Positions 34,444 to 42,607 of a DNA stretch of 64,000 nucleotides are shown here, piece by piece (position 1 is the stretch's first letter; every line of letters begins with the position of its first letter). This stretch comes from CAMDPA01 sp964574325. GTDB lineage: Bacteria; Pseudomonadota; Alphaproteobacteria; Rhizobiales; Hyphomicrobiaceae. A model generated the notes under the pieces. That model was not told the DNA's origin, made no database searches, and saw only the letters and a list, made by a program, of their open reading frames with translations. The stretch covers positions 1 to 64,000 of the forward strand of contig CAZNMY010000017.1 of NCBI GenBank assembly GCA_964574325.1, given 5' to 3'. Both the position numbers and the translations under genes were made by a program.

Positions 34444-35520
34444 TCACGGAAACAACTCGCTGCGCACTGCCTGCCAGCGCGACATCTGCTCCTCCGCCTC
34501 TTCCGGCGTGAAATAGACCCCGCGGAACTTGCCGCTGTCTGGCATCAGAGCTGGATCTTTCGCCGCAACGTCGGGCCGCGCCGGCAGACTGTCCGCTTCG
34601 CGGAATATCTCCTGCCCTGCCGGCGACAACAGGAACTCCACGAACAGCCGCGCGGCATTGGGATGCGGCGACTGTCGCGTGATGGCGACTGCCGTCACGC
34701 TCCCGGTCAGCGGCTCCAGCGGCAGCCACGCGACCGGCGCGCCCCTGCCATGGCTGACCGCGACCTGATGATGGAATACCTGCAATCCCAGGTCGAACTG
34801 CCCGGCGATGACCTTGTCGACGATCTGTCGCGAGGACAGGTCTTCGCTCACGACGTGCTGTCGGCCGAGCCGGGCAAGGAAAGCACGGCCCTGCTCCTCC
34901 CCCCGCGCCTTCAGAACCGTGCCGATGAAGCCGGCCCCCGACGACAGCGTCGAATGGCTGCTCCACACCATCCGGCCGACCCATTCCGGTCGCAGCAGGT
35001 CGTCGAGCGAACGCGGCCGTCGCTCCGGCGGCACCGTCTCCGTATTCACGGCGACGGCGTTGAAATAGAGATTGGTGGCAACCCAGTAGCCCTGGCTGTC
35101 GACCCGCTCGGGCGGCAGCCCGCGGCCCGCCACCGCTGCGATCGGCGCGAGCAGCCCGGCACGCTTCAAGTGAGGAATGGCACTGCGTCCATCGACGACA
35201 TCGACGCCGCCTTGTCGCGTGCGCGCCGCCTGAACCAGTCGATCTCCGACCGTCCGCGGCGTCACGCGCGACACCGAAACCTCGATACCGTAGGCGCTCT
35301 TGAAGGCCCCGGCGAGCGGGAGCGCGAGTTCGCCCATGATCTGCGACGTCAGCCAGACCACGCGGCCTTCCTTCCGCGCCGCCTCGATGACGGACTGATC
35401 GACGGCCAACGCGGGATGAACCACCCCACCTCCCGCAGCGCCCGCGATTGCCGAAACCACGGCAACCCGGGCCCGCGAGAGCAGCGTGCGCACCCCGCGA
35501 GATCCCACGTCGGCGCTCAC
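34444..35520 (-). CDS. Orphan ABC transporter substrate-binding protein (Fe3+/polyamine type)
   Basis: About 358 residues from the GTG at 35520, whose GTGA overlaps the stop of the upstream hydratase gene. A signal peptide (VAVVSAIAGAAGGGVVHPAL) is followed by VIEAARKEGRVVWLTSQIM, then VDVVDGRSAIPHLKRAGLL and LFVEFLLSPAGQEIFREADS. These are the marks of family 1/Fe(III)-type periplasmic binding proteins. No permease or ATPase genes are adjacent. Coupling to the hydratase suggests it may bind a substrate of that pathway, but this is inference. Confidence 0.8.
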   Translation of the reverse strand: MSADVGSRGVRTLLSRARVAVVSAIAGAAGGGVVHPALAVDQSVIEAARKEGRVVWLTSQIMGELALPLAGAFKSAYGIEVSVSRVTPRTVGDRLVQAARTRQGGVDVVDGRSAIPHLKRAGLLAPIAAVAGRGLPPERVDSQGYWVATNLYFNAVAVNTETVPPERRPRSLDDLLRPEWVGRMVWSSHSTLSSGAGFIGTVLKARGEEQGRAFLARLGRQHVVSEDLSSRQIVDKVIAGQFDLGLQVFHHQVAVSHGRGAPVAWLPLEPLTGSVTAVAITRQSPHPNAARLFVEFLLSPAGQEIFREADSLPARPDVAAKDPALMPDSGKFRGVYFTPEEAEEQMSRWQAVRSELFP

Positions 35521-36341
35521 CGCTTGAAGTTCCCCAATCCCGGCTTGAACGATTTCTCGTCCAGGAACTGCTTCATCGCCTTTTCGCGGCCCTGCTCGGG
35601 ATCGCCGGTCTTCAGCGAATCGCTCTTGGCGTTCAGATAGTCCGCCGCCTGATCGACCGACATACCCCGGCACGAGCGTATCGCGTCCCGCGTGAAACGA
35701 TAGGCGATCGGGCTCTTTTCCTTCAGCGCGAGCGCGAGCTTCATCGTGGTTGCGCGCAACTCGGCCAGCGGCACCGAGCGGTTGACGAACTTGATCTCGG
35801 CGGCCTGCTTGCCCGTGAACGTCTCCCCCGTCAGCGAGAACCACATCGCATCGCGGAAGCCGAGCACGTTGACGACGTTCCAGGACACGATGCCGCCTGG
35901 GATGATGCCCCAGTTGACTTCCGACAGCCCGAACACCGCCTCGTCCGCCGCAATCGCGAGATCGCATGCCGAAACCTGGGTGAACGCGCCGCCGAAGCAG
36001 TAGCCGTTGATCATCGCGATCGTCGGTTTGGGGAACTTGGACAGCTTCTCCCAACGCCAGCCGTTCGAGGCGCGCCGGTTCTTGAGCCGGGCCTTGGGGT
36101 CCTTGTCGCTCGCGCGGAAATACTCCTTGATGTCCTGACCTGCGCAGAACGCGGTGCCGGCGCCGGTCAGCACCACCACCTTCGTTTCGTCGTCCATGAT
36201 GCAGTCGTCGAGCGCATCGTTCATGTCGAAGTGCAACTGCGGGCTCATCGCGTTGCGCTTCTCCGGCCGGTTCATGACGACGAACGTCACCCCGTTCTCA
36301 TGTTCGAGCTTCACGGTCTGGTAGGTGCCGAGCTTGCCCAT
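35517..36341 (-). CDS. Enoyl-CoA hydratase/lyase, probably p-hydroxycinnamoyl-CoA hydratase/lyase
   Basis: About 274 residues from the ATG at 36341, with GGAGGG seven bases upstream. It is a crotonase fold: TFVVMNRPEKRNAMSP, the oxyanion loop GAGTAFCAGQDIKEYF, then KPTIAMINGYCFGGAFTQVS and EAVFGLSEVNWGIIPGG. The blocks WRWEKLSKFPKPTIAMINGY and FGLSEVNWGI resemble hydroxycinnamoyl-CoA hydratase-lyases, which convert feruloyl-CoA to vanillin and acetyl-CoA. The Glu of LSEVNWG would be the catalytic base. A plain enoyl-CoA hydratase remains possible. It is coupled to the downstream ABC receptor gene by overlap. Confidence 0.8.
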   Translation of the reverse strand: MGKLGTYQTVKLEHENGVTFVVMNRPEKRNAMSPQLHFDMNDALDDCIMDDETKVVVLTGAGTAFCAGQDIKEYFRASDKDPKARLKNRRASNGWRWEKLSKFPKPTIAMINGYCFGGAFTQVSACDLAIAADEAVFGLSEVNWGIIPGGIVSWNVVNVLGFRDAMWFSLTGETFTGKQAAEIKFVNRSVPLAELRATTMKLALALKEKSPIAYRFTRDAIRSCRGMSVDQAADYLNAKSDSLKTGDPEQGREKAMKQFLDEKSFKPGLGNFKR

Positions 36342-36465
36342 CGTGCATCCCTCCTTTGGCAGCCGTTCGCCCGGCTCTCTGCGTGCTGGTTGCAGCCAGA
36401 TCGGCGGCGGCGATGCCGGCATTGTGGAGCCCAACAGATCGGATCGGCAAGCCCCTCCTGCGCCA

Positions 36466-37509
36466 CTACCCTCGACGAGCCCGGCGCGTCGGCTTCACCA
36501 TCTCGCTGCCGTCCGGGCGGGTGACACCAGCAACCTCGAGACACGCGCCGCCGTGTTCCGGCGACACCGCCGGCACCGCCGCCGAGGAACGCGACCGCCC
36601 GTCGGCGATCGCCAGCCGCTGCGTCAGGAAGTCCAGCAGCAACCTCGTCTTCGCCGGCATCCTCTGCGTCAGCGGAAACAGCGCCTGGATCTGCAGCTCC
36701 GAGTGCACCTCGTCCTCGAACAAAGATATCAGCCGTCCAGCCGCGACATCCGCCTTGACGGCGAAATCCGGCAGGCGAGCGATCCCGAGCCCCCGTAGCA
36801 CCGCATCACGGACCACCAGCCAGTTGTTCGATTTCAGGACGGGGTCTTCGATCCGCAGCACCTTGTCCTGCCGGTCACAGACGAAATTCCACGTGTCCGA
36901 GAACGTCGAGTAGGTGCAATAGAGCAGCAACTCCCGATTGCGTAGCTCGTCGAGCCCCGCCGGCATCCCCGCGCGCGCCAGATAGGCCGGCGAAACGACC
37001 AGCATGTGCCGGACCCGGCCGAGAATGCGCCGCCCGATGCTCACATGCCCCGGCCCCGTCTCCCGCGGCGTCTTCATGCGGATGGCGACGTCGACCTGCA
37101 GCTCCATCGGATTGATCGGCATCGAGCTCATCTCGAGCTCGATCCGGATCTGTCCATACTCTGCCATGAACTCGACGAGTGCCGCTGCGATCAACGCCTG
37201 GCCCACCGCCATCGTGCAATGCACCCGGAGCTTGCCCCGCAATTCGTCGTTGAAGCTGAGTGCCGTCGCGCGAGCGCCCTCGAGCTCAGCGAGGCCCCGC
37301 ACACAGCGCTCGTAGAACTCGCGGCCGGCGTCCGTCAGGAACAGGTTGTGCGTTGTGCGGTGCAGCAATGCGACGCCGAGCTCGGCTTCCAGACGCGCGA
37401 TCTGCTTGCTCACGGAAGGCGCGGTGAGACCCAGCGCCCGCCCGGCTGCTGCAAATCCGTTCAGATCCACGACGCGAACGAACACGGCAATGTCACGCAG
37501 ATAGCTCAC
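36466..37509 (-). CDS. LysR-family transcriptional regulator
   Basis: About 347 residues from the GTG at 37509 (AGGA seven bases upstream); a GTG at 37539 is an alternative. The N-terminal winged HTH is clear: FVRVVDLNGFAAAGRALGLT, then SVSKQIARLEAELGVALLHR and a beta wing TTHNLFLTDAG. The effector domain follows. It lies 125 bases upstream of the hydratase gene on the same strand and 330 bases from the divergent Rieske gene, so it may regulate either side of the catabolic cluster. The effector is unknown. Confidence 0.9.
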   Translation of the reverse strand: MSYLRDIAVFVRVVDLNGFAAAGRALGLTAPSVSKQIARLEAELGVALLHRTTHNLFLTDAGREFYERCVRGLAELEGARATALSFNDELRGKLRVHCTMAVGQALIAAALVEFMAEYGQIRIELEMSSMPINPMELQVDVAIRMKTPRETGPGHVSIGRRILGRVRHMLVVSPAYLARAGMPAGLDELRNRELLLYCTYSTFSDTWNFVCDRQDKVLRIEDPVLKSNNWLVVRDAVLRGLGIARLPDFAVKADVAAGRLISLFEDEVHSELQIQALFPLTQRMPAKTRLLLDFLTQRLAIADGRSRSSAAVPAVSPEHGGACLEVAGVTRPDGSEMVKPTRRARRG

Positions 37510-37704
37510 ACGAGCATCCTGTTTTCCCACCCTGGCCACACGAGCGTAGCGGTCATCATACGCCCTCCACCCGGCATGTCACGGGGGAACGACAGTGTTT
37601 CCGACGTTCGAGGTTCACATTACGTGCAATAGGTCAGAGTTTGCACACCCACCCGTCCCGGATCGCGCTCCCGCCTCGAATGAGGAGTTGCACCGGGACT
37701 GTCC

Positions 37705-37764
37705 AGAGTGACTTGCATAGTAACTGGCAGAGTAACTGGCAGAGAAACTGGCACAGCGATCGGC
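37705..37764 (+). repeat. Tandem 12-bp repeat upstream of the Rieske gene
   Basis: Five consecutive 12-base units, AGAGTGACTTGC, ATAGTAACTGGC, AGAGTAACTGGC, AGAGAAACTGGC and ACAGCGATCGGC, share the pattern A-x-A-G-x-x-A-C-T-x-G-C with decay toward the edges. They lie about 80 bases before the Rieske start codon in non-coding DNA. The array could be a regulator binding array or a simple minisatellite. Confidence 0.75.
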
Positions 37765-37842
37765 GCAGCCGCACCGGCTCATCGACATGGCCGGTTCTGC
37801 AGCCCGTCCGACATCGTTGTTTCCAAAAGGAGGACCAAGAGC

Positions 37843-38208
37843 ATGGCAGAGCAATTCGTTTGCAAGGCCGCGGAGTTCAAAGAGGGTGAACGCCGCATCG
37901 TGCGCGTCGGGAGCCACGAGATCGGCGTGTTCAACCACAAGGGCGATATCTTCGCCTACTCGAACTATTGCCTTCACCAGGGCGGCCCCGCCTGCGAAGG
38001 GCTCACCATCGCCAAGGTCGAAGAGCACCTCAATCCGGACATGACGTCGAAGGGGCTCTTCTTCTCGGAGAAGGACATGAATTTCGTGTGCCCGTGGCAC
38101 GGAATGGAATATGATATGAAAACCGGGGAGTGCATCTCCAATCGGAAGATGAAGCTCAAGAAGTACAAAGTCATCACGAAAGGTGACGATCTCTATGTCG
38201 CGGTCTGA
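37843..38208 (+). CDS. Rieske-type [2Fe-2S] ferredoxin
   Basis: A 121-residue protein from the ATG at 37843, preceded by AAGGAGG. It is a small Rieske domain: HEIGVFNHKGDIFAYSNYCL, first ligands C-L-H (NYCLHQGG), an insertion of about 35 residues, then C-P-W-H (FVCPWHGMEYD), and a final KYKVITKGDDLYVAV. The gap between the two ligand pairs is longer than the usual 15-17 residues. Such ferredoxins feed electrons to oxygenases. The next gene overlaps its end, and an amidohydrolase follows. No oxygenase alpha subunit is in the window. Confidence 0.9.
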   Translation: MAEQFVCKAAEFKEGERRIVRVGSHEIGVFNHKGDIFAYSNYCLHQGGPACEGLTIAKVEEHLNPDMTSKGLFFSEKDMNFVCPWHGMEYDMKTGECISNRKMKLKKYKVITKGDDLYVAV

Positions 38209-38647
38209 GAGCGCCGGTATCAAGAAGCCGAAGGCGGCGAAGGCCAAGCAGGCACCGGCCTCGCGCAAGAAGACCGCTGAAGCGACGGTCGGCGAGCAGG
38301 CGACCGTCAGGGTCATTCCGGCCCCGGCACCGGCCGTACCGATGCTGAACTTGAGCGCGTCGGAAAAGGCAAAATCTGCGCGCGGCATCGAACTCGCGGC
38401 AGAGATCGAGAAGGCACTCGCGGCCGGTGAGCGCGAAATCGCACTCGACCCGGCGGCGGTGCAGGCGCTGATGGCGGCCATGTGCCGGGTTTACTCACGG
38501 CATGTGGAACTCGGCGAGCGCTACGACGCCTTCGCATACTCGACCGTGACGCCGACGGATGTGATGGTGACTGCGAGCGGCCTCCTGAAGGCGGCCAATC
38601 TGGCCGTATTCGAACTCGGTATGTGGCAGAGCTGGACCGGAAAATAG
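38195..38647 (+). CDS. Hypothetical protein coupled to the Rieske ferredoxin
   Basis: About 150 residues from the ATG at 38195, overlapping the Rieske stop by 14 bases; a start four codons upstream is possible. The first 45 residues are Lys/Ala-rich and probably disordered. The remainder is helical (GIELAAEIEKALAAGEREIA, then ALMAAMCRVYSRHVELGERY) and ends in a conserved-looking NLAVFELGMWQSWTGK. I do not recognise it. Overlap with the Rieske gene and proximity to the amidohydrolase suggest a subunit or accessory of one pathway. Confidence 0.65.
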   Translation: MSRSESAGIKKPKAAKAKQAPASRKKTAEATVGEQATVRVIPAPAPAVPMLNLSASEKAKSARGIELAAEIEKALAAGEREIALDPAAVQALMAAMCRVYSRHVELGERYDAFAYSTVTPTDVMVTASGLLKAANLAVFELGMWQSWTGK

Positions 38648-38727
38648 ACTGATCGCCGATCGAGGTCCTGCGCGAGGCCACCGAGCGCAGGCTGAACAGT
38701 ACATTCCCAGCCCAAGGGAGAAGACCG

Positions 38728-39972
38728 ATGGATTTGATTGCAGATCGCGGACGGCGTGTAACCGTCGAAGAACTGAATACCACGAAGCTCCTGGCCCATG
38801 CCGCCGAGCAGGCCAAGCAGCGCAAGCTCGAGGACGTGCTGATCGTCGATGTCGACGCTCACCACTACGAAAGCGAGCACATGAGCGAAATTCTCCCGTT
38901 CATGGAGAACGATGTTCTGAAGCAACTCGCCATTTCAGCTCGCGCCAAGGGCGGTCGCGGAAACGCGACCGGCACCAGCAGCGTCGGCTACCAGGACATG
39001 GGCGGCCGCGTCACGCGCTACCCGTTGCGCTCGACGGAGAAAACTCCAGGCAAGGACCACCGTGACGTACAGATCGGCCATCGCTGGATGGACGCGATGA
39101 GCGTCGACTACTCCTGCCTGTTCCCGACGGGCATGCTTTCGATCGGCCTGCATCCGCAGAAGGAGATGGAGATCGAGCTGTGCTGGGCCTACAATCGCTG
39201 GCTCACCGAAAAGGTGATGCCGGAATCCGGCGGCCGCTTTTTCTCGATGCTCTGCCTGCCCTTCTCCGATCCCGATGCGACCTATCGCCAAGTCATGGAG
39301 TTCGGCAAGCGCAAGGGCGTCGGCGGGTTCATGGTCACGACGGTGCGCCCGAAGACCGGCGTCTATGACAACGCCTACATGAAGACCTATCGCGCGATCG
39401 AGGAGATGGGCCTCGTCCTGTCGTTCCACTCCGGTCCGGCCTGGGGCGAGTCGACGTTCCAGAGCTGCAACCGCTTCTTCTCCGCACACGTCCTCGGCTT
39501 CAGCTGGTACAACATCCTGCACTGCACCAACTGGGTCGTGAACGGCATGGGCGAGCGTTTCCCCAAGCTGCCGGTCGTCTGGATCGAAGCGGGTCTGTCG
39601 TGGATCCCGTTCCTGATGCAGCGCCTCGACCACGAGTACATGCTGCGCCCGTCGGAAGCGCCGCTGCTGAAGAAGATGCCGTCGGACTACATGCGCGATA
39701 TGTACTACTCGACGCAGCCGATGGAGATCACGGACGAGGAGGCGCTGCAGTGCACCTTCCGCATGATGAATGCGGAGACGCAGCTGCTGTACGCTTCCGA
39801 CTACCCGCACTGGGACTTCGACGCACCGGTCACCATCTGGGATCGTCCCTGGCTTTCGGAAAAGGCCAAGCACAACATCCTCGGCGGCACCGCGGCGCGC
39901 CTGTTCAAGCTGCCCCCGCGCAACGAAGCCCAGAAGAAGAACCTGCAGCGCTTCGGCAACCTCACGGCCTGA
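38728..39972 (+). CDS. Amidohydrolase-2 family metal-dependent hydrolase/decarboxylase
   Basis: A 414-residue protein with AAGGGAG upstream. TIM-barrel amidohydrolase-2 motifs are present: VDVDAHHYE near residue 42, LSFHSGP with the mid His, VVWIEAGLSWIPFLMQRLDH, and the terminal LLYASDYPHWDFDAP with the catalytic Asp. Family members include decarboxylases and hydrolases of aromatic ring-cleavage products. It follows a Rieske ferredoxin and an unknown protein on the same strand and ends in a strong terminator at 40014, so it closes that operon. The exact reaction is not fixed by the sequence. Confidence 0.88.
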   Translation: MDLIADRGRRVTVEELNTTKLLAHAAEQAKQRKLEDVLIVDVDAHHYESEHMSEILPFMENDVLKQLAISARAKGGRGNATGTSSVGYQDMGGRVTRYPLRSTEKTPGKDHRDVQIGHRWMDAMSVDYSCLFPTGMLSIGLHPQKEMEIELCWAYNRWLTEKVMPESGGRFFSMLCLPFSDPDATYRQVMEFGKRKGVGGFMVTTVRPKTGVYDNAYMKTYRAIEEMGLVLSFHSGPAWGESTFQSCNRFFSAHVLGFSWYNILHCTNWVVNGMGERFPKLPVVWIEAGLSWIPFLMQRLDHEYMLRPSEAPLLKKMPSDYMRDMYYSTQPMEITDEEALQCTFRMMNAETQLLYASDYPHWDFDAPVTIWDRPWLSEKAKHNILGGTAARLFKLPPRNEAQKKNLQRFGNLTA

Positions 39973-40013
39973 AGCCCGCAGCGCGCAAGCGCTCAGAAGA
40001 CCGAGACGACACG

Positions 40014-40046
40014 CCCCTCGTCACCATCCGGTGGCGAGGGGTTTTC
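40014..40046 (+). terminator. Rho-independent terminator of the Rieske-amidohydrolase operon
   Basis: CCCCTCGTCACC (40014-40025) pairs with GGTGGCGAGGGG (40030-40041), a 12-bp stem with one G-T pair and loop ATCC, followed by TTTT. It lies about 40 bases after the amidohydrolase stop. Confidence 0.85.
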
Positions 40047-40062
40047 GTCATGAACGCTCGAA

Positions 40063-40809
40063 CTACGCCCGATGCGCGTGCAGGAACTTGCGCAGGTGAT
40101 CTACCGCGAGCGCTATACGCTCCTTGGGCTGCTTCCAAGGGTACATCGTGATCTCGGCGTTCGGCGCCAGGGCGGCGGACTCGAGCGCTGCAGCCAGTGG
40201 GTGCGATGGAATGTTGTCGGGCATCACGAGTATGGGCGTCTTGCAGGCGCGCACGAAATCGCGTGACACCGTGATCACGAAATCAGGATTGTCGGCATAC
40301 ATGGCATTCACGTAGCGCACGACCGTATCCATCGTGACGCCCGGGCGTTTGACGATCTCCGGTGCCCAGTTCTTCATGCTGTGCTCGATATGGACACCGG
40401 GCATTTCCGGCCGGTGGCCGACCGGCTGCGCCAGTACCGCGGCTGCGATCCGGTCCGGCACCCGCTTCAGCAGGTTCCACGCGAAAGGACCGCCGATGCA
40501 GAAGCCCAGCACCATGAACTTCTCGATACCGAGATGATCCATCAGCCCGATCTGGTCGTCGGTATGGCTGTCCCACGGCCGCTCGATGTCGATCGGTCCG
40601 GTCGACTGGCCCGTGGTCGCATTGCGAAGGTCAGCGGCGATGCAGCGGAACTCGCCCTTGAACACCTCCATGGGGTTGAAAGGTGACGTGCTCGTCAGGT
40701 TGGAAATGGACGAATTCAAGCCGCCGCCGGGAATCACGAGCAGGGGAAATCCCGAGCCGCCGGTATCCTCGTAGCGAATGCGGACGTCACCCTTTTCGTA
40801 GAATGCCAT
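40063..40809 (-). CDS. Alpha/beta-hydrolase with a cysteine nucleophile
   Basis: About 248 residues from the ATG at 40809, preceded by GAGG. The alpha/beta-hydrolase layout is clear: FPLLVIPGGGLNSSIS, then ADLRNATTGQSTGPID, then the nucleophile elbow FMVLGFCIGGPFAWNLL. The elbow has Cys where Ser is usual (G-F-C-I-G-G), as in dienelactone hydrolases. ILVMPDNIPSHPLAA probably carries the acid. It is convergent with the amidohydrolase, and the two may act in the same ring-cleavage pathway. The substrate is unknown. Confidence 0.82.
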   Translation of the reverse strand: MAFYEKGDVRIRYEDTGGSGFPLLVIPGGGLNSSISNLTSTSPFNPMEVFKGEFRCIAADLRNATTGQSTGPIDIERPWDSHTDDQIGLMDHLGIEKFMVLGFCIGGPFAWNLLKRVPDRIAAAVLAQPVGHRPEMPGVHIEHSMKNWAPEIVKRPGVTMDTVVRYVNAMYADNPDFVITVSRDFVRACKTPILVMPDNIPSHPLAAALESAALAPNAEITMYPWKQPKERIALAVDHLRKFLHAHRA

Positions 40810-40856
40810 GACGGCGCCTCCTCGTTGTTCAGGCAAGCGCAACGCTGGCCGAGCAC

Positions 40857-40907
40857 TCTGGCCAAGGCTTCTGGCCAGCTTTCAGGCCAAGCTTTCAGGC
40901 CAAACCC
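40857..40907. repeat. Tandem 12-13 bp repeat upstream of the alpha/beta-hydrolase gene
   Basis: Four units, TCTGGCCAAGGCT, TCTGGCCAGCTT, TCAGGCCAAGCTT and TCAGGCCAAACCC, share (C/A)GGCCA and lie about 50-100 bases upstream of the minus-strand start at 40809. It is non-coding. Like the repeat at 37705 it sits in a 5' region and may bind a regulator. Confidence 0.65.
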
Positions 40908-40979
40908 ATTGTGACGCAATCCGGTCGGCACAAAGGGGGCGGCGTCGCGCTGCGATGCCGTCCCCTCATGCACCACCGA

Positions 40980-42416
40980 TCAACCCAACTGGCTGACGAA
41001 CTTCGCGCTCATGTAAACGGTCAGACCTTCCAATCCGCCCTCATGGCCGTAGCCGGAATCCTTGATGCCGCCGAACGGTACTTCCGGCAATGCGAGCCCG
41101 AAGTGGTTGATCGTCACCATTCCCGAATCGAGCGCATCGGCGACCTTCGTCGCCGTCTTGCCGTCCTTGGTGAAGGCATAGCTGGCGAGGCCGTAGGGCA
41201 GGCGGTTCGCCTTCTCGAGAACCTCGTCGGTTTCCTTGAAGCGGCACATCACGGCGACGGGGCCGAAGGGCTCCTCGTTCATGATGCGCGCGGTATCCGG
41301 CACGTCGGTCAGCACGGTCGGCTCGAAGAAGTTGCCCTGGTTGCCGATCCGCTTGCCGCCGGTCTGGACCTTGCCGCCCTTCTCCTGCGCGTCCTGGATC
41401 AGCGCTTCCATCGCGTTGATGCGGCGCGGATTGGCAACCGGCCCCATCCGCGTATCCGGCTCGAAGCCGTCGCCGACCTTCGTGGCCTTCATGCCCGAGG
41501 TGAACTCCGCGACGAACTTGTCGTAGATCTTGTCCTGCAGGAAGAACCGCGTCGGCGACACGCAGACCTGGCCGGCGTTGCGCGTCTTGGTCGCCACCAT
41601 CATCTTCGCGACGCTGTCGACATCGACGTCGTTGAATACGAGCACCGGCGCGTGACCGCCGAGCTCCATCGTCGTGCGCTTCATGTGCTGGGCCGCGAGA
41701 GACGCCAGATGCTTGCCGACCGGCACCGAGCCCGTAAACGACACCTTCCGCACGATCGGCGACGGGATCAGATACTCCGAGATTTCAGCCGGTACGCCAT
41801 AAACGAGGTTCAGCGCGCCGTCGGGGAGCCCCGCGTCGTGGAAGCAGCGTATGATGCCGAGCGGGGAGCCCGGCGTTTCCTCTGGGCACTTCACGATGAT
41901 CGAGCAGCCCGCCGCCAGCGCCGCCGCGATCTTGCGCACCGCCTGCGTCACGGGGAAGTTCCACGGCGAGAAGCCAGCGACCACGCCGACCGGCTCCATG
42001 ATCACCATGTTGCGCACACCGTCGGCGCGTGCAGGGATGATCCGGCCGTAGGCGCGGCGGCCCTCGTCGGCGAACCAGTCGGTGATGTCGGCGCCGGCGA
42101 GGATCTCGATCTTCGATTCCATGAACGGCTTGCCCTGCTCGAGCGTCAGCACGCGGGCGATATCGTCGACGCGTGCGCGCATCAGGTCGGCAGCCTTGCG
42201 CAACACTTTCGCGCGCTCGAACGAGTTGACCTTCTTCCAGGTATTGAAGCCCTTGTCGGCGGCGGCGAGCGCACGGTCGAGCTCCGGCTTCTTGGCGTGC
42301 GGAACCTTGCCGAGCACGTTGTCTTTGGATGGATTGACCACGTCCGAGCTGGCGCCGCTGTCGCCCTGGGTCATCTTCCCGTCGATGAACAGCGAAAGGC
42401 TCTCGTATTGGCTCAT
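40980..42416 (-). CDS. NAD(P)-dependent aldehyde dehydrogenase, succinate-semialdehyde type
   Basis: A 478-residue ALDH of normal length. Motifs: FSPWNFPVTQAVRKIAAALA (cofactor binding), VSFTGSVPVGKHLASLAAQ, TTMELGGHAPVLVFNDVDVD with the catalytic Glu, RNAGQVCVSPTRFFLQDKIY with the nucleophile Cys, and LPYGLASYAFTKD and PFGGIKDSGYGHEGGLEG near the end. Its closest resemblance is to succinate-semialdehyde dehydrogenases. In this cluster it could equally oxidise an aromatic or semialdehyde intermediate such as vanillin. The start has AGGCGG upstream rather than a strong ribosome binding site. Confidence 0.88.
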   Translation of the reverse strand: MSQYESLSLFIDGKMTQGDSGASSDVVNPSKDNVLGKVPHAKKPELDRALAAADKGFNTWKKVNSFERAKVLRKAADLMRARVDDIARVLTLEQGKPFMESKIEILAGADITDWFADEGRRAYGRIIPARADGVRNMVIMEPVGVVAGFSPWNFPVTQAVRKIAAALAAGCSIIVKCPEETPGSPLGIIRCFHDAGLPDGALNLVYGVPAEISEYLIPSPIVRKVSFTGSVPVGKHLASLAAQHMKRTTMELGGHAPVLVFNDVDVDSVAKMMVATKTRNAGQVCVSPTRFFLQDKIYDKFVAEFTSGMKATKVGDGFEPDTRMGPVANPRRINAMEALIQDAQEKGGKVQTGGKRIGNQGNFFEPTVLTDVPDTARIMNEEPFGPVAVMCRFKETDEVLEKANRLPYGLASYAFTKDGKTATKVADALDSGMVTINHFGLALPEVPFGGIKDSGYGHEGGLEGLTVYMSAKFVSQLG

Positions 42417-42607
42417 GATGGTGCCGCCTTAAGTAGGGTTGGTGTCGTGGGTTGGTCCTTGCCGCTATATCGACGCCTGCGCCCACCCGTTCAAGAGAAA
42501 TCGACCCGCCGCTCAACGCTCCCCCGTGCCATGCCGGTGACATCCCGTCATTTCATGATGCACTCTGAGCGCCTTATCGACCCTACGCGCGACCCGGGAG
42601 GTCCGAC

